From contig JAHDVF020001234.1 in NCBI GenBank assembly GCA_022606425.2, positions 124,001-188,000 on the forward strand: a DNA stretch of 64,000 nucleotides, given 5' to 3'. The stretch comes from Lepidostoma basale. Its lineage: Eukaryota; Arthropoda; Insecta; Trichoptera; Lepidostomatidae. Under the pieces are notes generated by a model. The model was not told where the DNA came from. It made no database searches and was given only the letters and a program-made list of their open reading frames with translations. The position numbers and the translations under genes are program-made. Of this stretch, positions 63,645 to 64,000 are shown in pieces (the first letter of the stretch is position 1; the number at the start of each line of letters is the position of its first letter).

Positions 63645-64000
63645 AACTAACTAACCATCACGCCGTCTCCCCGGAGGGGTAGGCAGAAAGAATGGAACGC
63701 CACACTGTTCTGTCTTGACATACTTCTCTCGCTTCCTCTACATTCATACATCTTGTCATGCACGCACGTCGATTTCTCCGACTCCTCACGTGTCCGACAT
63801 TCAATATTTGATTGATTTGATCGTGCCACGTTTTCCTCGGCCTTCCTCTATTTCTAGCTCCGTTCACGCCGTTTACATATACCTTCTTTACCATTCTGTC
63901 TTCACTCATTCTTTCCATGTGTCCAAACCATCGTAATGACCCTTTCCTTATTTTGTTCATAACACTTTCATTCGCACCACATTCACTTCTTATTCTTGCA
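63645..64000 (-). mobile_element. LINE family A, minus copy, cut by window end
   Basis: The minus frame (63960-63658) reads MNKIRKGSLRWFGHMERMSE, VNGARNRGRPRKTWHDQINQ and RRACMTRCMNVEEAREVCQD, ending SILSAYPSGETA. On plus the tail is TTACTAACTAACTAACC. The sequence continues past 64000, so the copy may be longer. Confidence 0.88.

Noticed and set aside
1..64000. A new multi-gene defence or biosynthetic system
   Set aside because: All three genes belong to known single-copy animal families, and the remaining coding traces are transposon proteins.

Overview
The window looks like an AT-rich insect genome, and the repeat content fits Lepidoptera best, though no single feature proves the order. 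Genes are split into small exons by introns of 1-4 kb that are packed with transposable elements: non-LTR retrotransposons, two tRNA-derived SINEs, mariner, hAT, piggyBac-like and pogo-like elements, and several foldback MITEs. I see no prokaryotic feature, CRISPR array, rRNA or functional tRNA gene.

Three protein-coding genes are supported. (1) Plus strand, 12825-17067: the last three coding exons of a CDC34/UBE2R-type ubiquitin-conjugating enzyme, including the exon with the catalytic cysteine. Its N-terminal exons were not found upstream. (2) Plus strand, 21427-30130: a complete five-exon maspardin (SPG21) gene encoding 299 residues. (3) Minus strand, 62496 down to 41520: thirteen exons (about 1339 residues, in frame throughout) of a four-domain voltage-gated cation channel, from the domain II pore to the stop codon. 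Its 5' half lies beyond 64000. The pore residues visible in domains II, III and IV are E, E and A, which marks it as the insect Nav2 channel (DSC1/NaCP60E type) rather than para.

Region by region: 1-12.8 kb holds no exon I can recognise, only retroelement fragments, SINEs and MITEs. 12.8-18.5 kb is the UBE2R 3' half and its probable 3' UTR. 18.6-21.4 kb is intergenic with LINE remnants. 21.4-30.1 kb is SPG21; its second intron holds a three-level nest (LINE, hAT, mariner) and its third an internally deleted piggyBac. 30.4-31.1 kb is a pogo-like element carrying a 30-bp minisatellite. 31.1-41.5 kb is AT-rich and repeat-rich, and its right end probably includes the channel's 3' UTR. 41.5-62.5 kb is the channel gene. 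62.5-64 kb is the next intron, ending in a LINE that runs off the window.

I found no new multi-gene system. The most interesting signals are in the repeats. One LINE family (called A here, with GTTA/GTT tails) lies in the sense orientation of the local gene at all of about 19 loci, switching strand where gene orientation switches, while a jockey-like family (B) lies antisense at its five loci within or beside genes. A short element at two loci carries the 3' end of LINE A fused to unrelated sequence. Several nested insertions have readable target-site duplications. The channel gene's splice sites are closely hemmed in by transposons.
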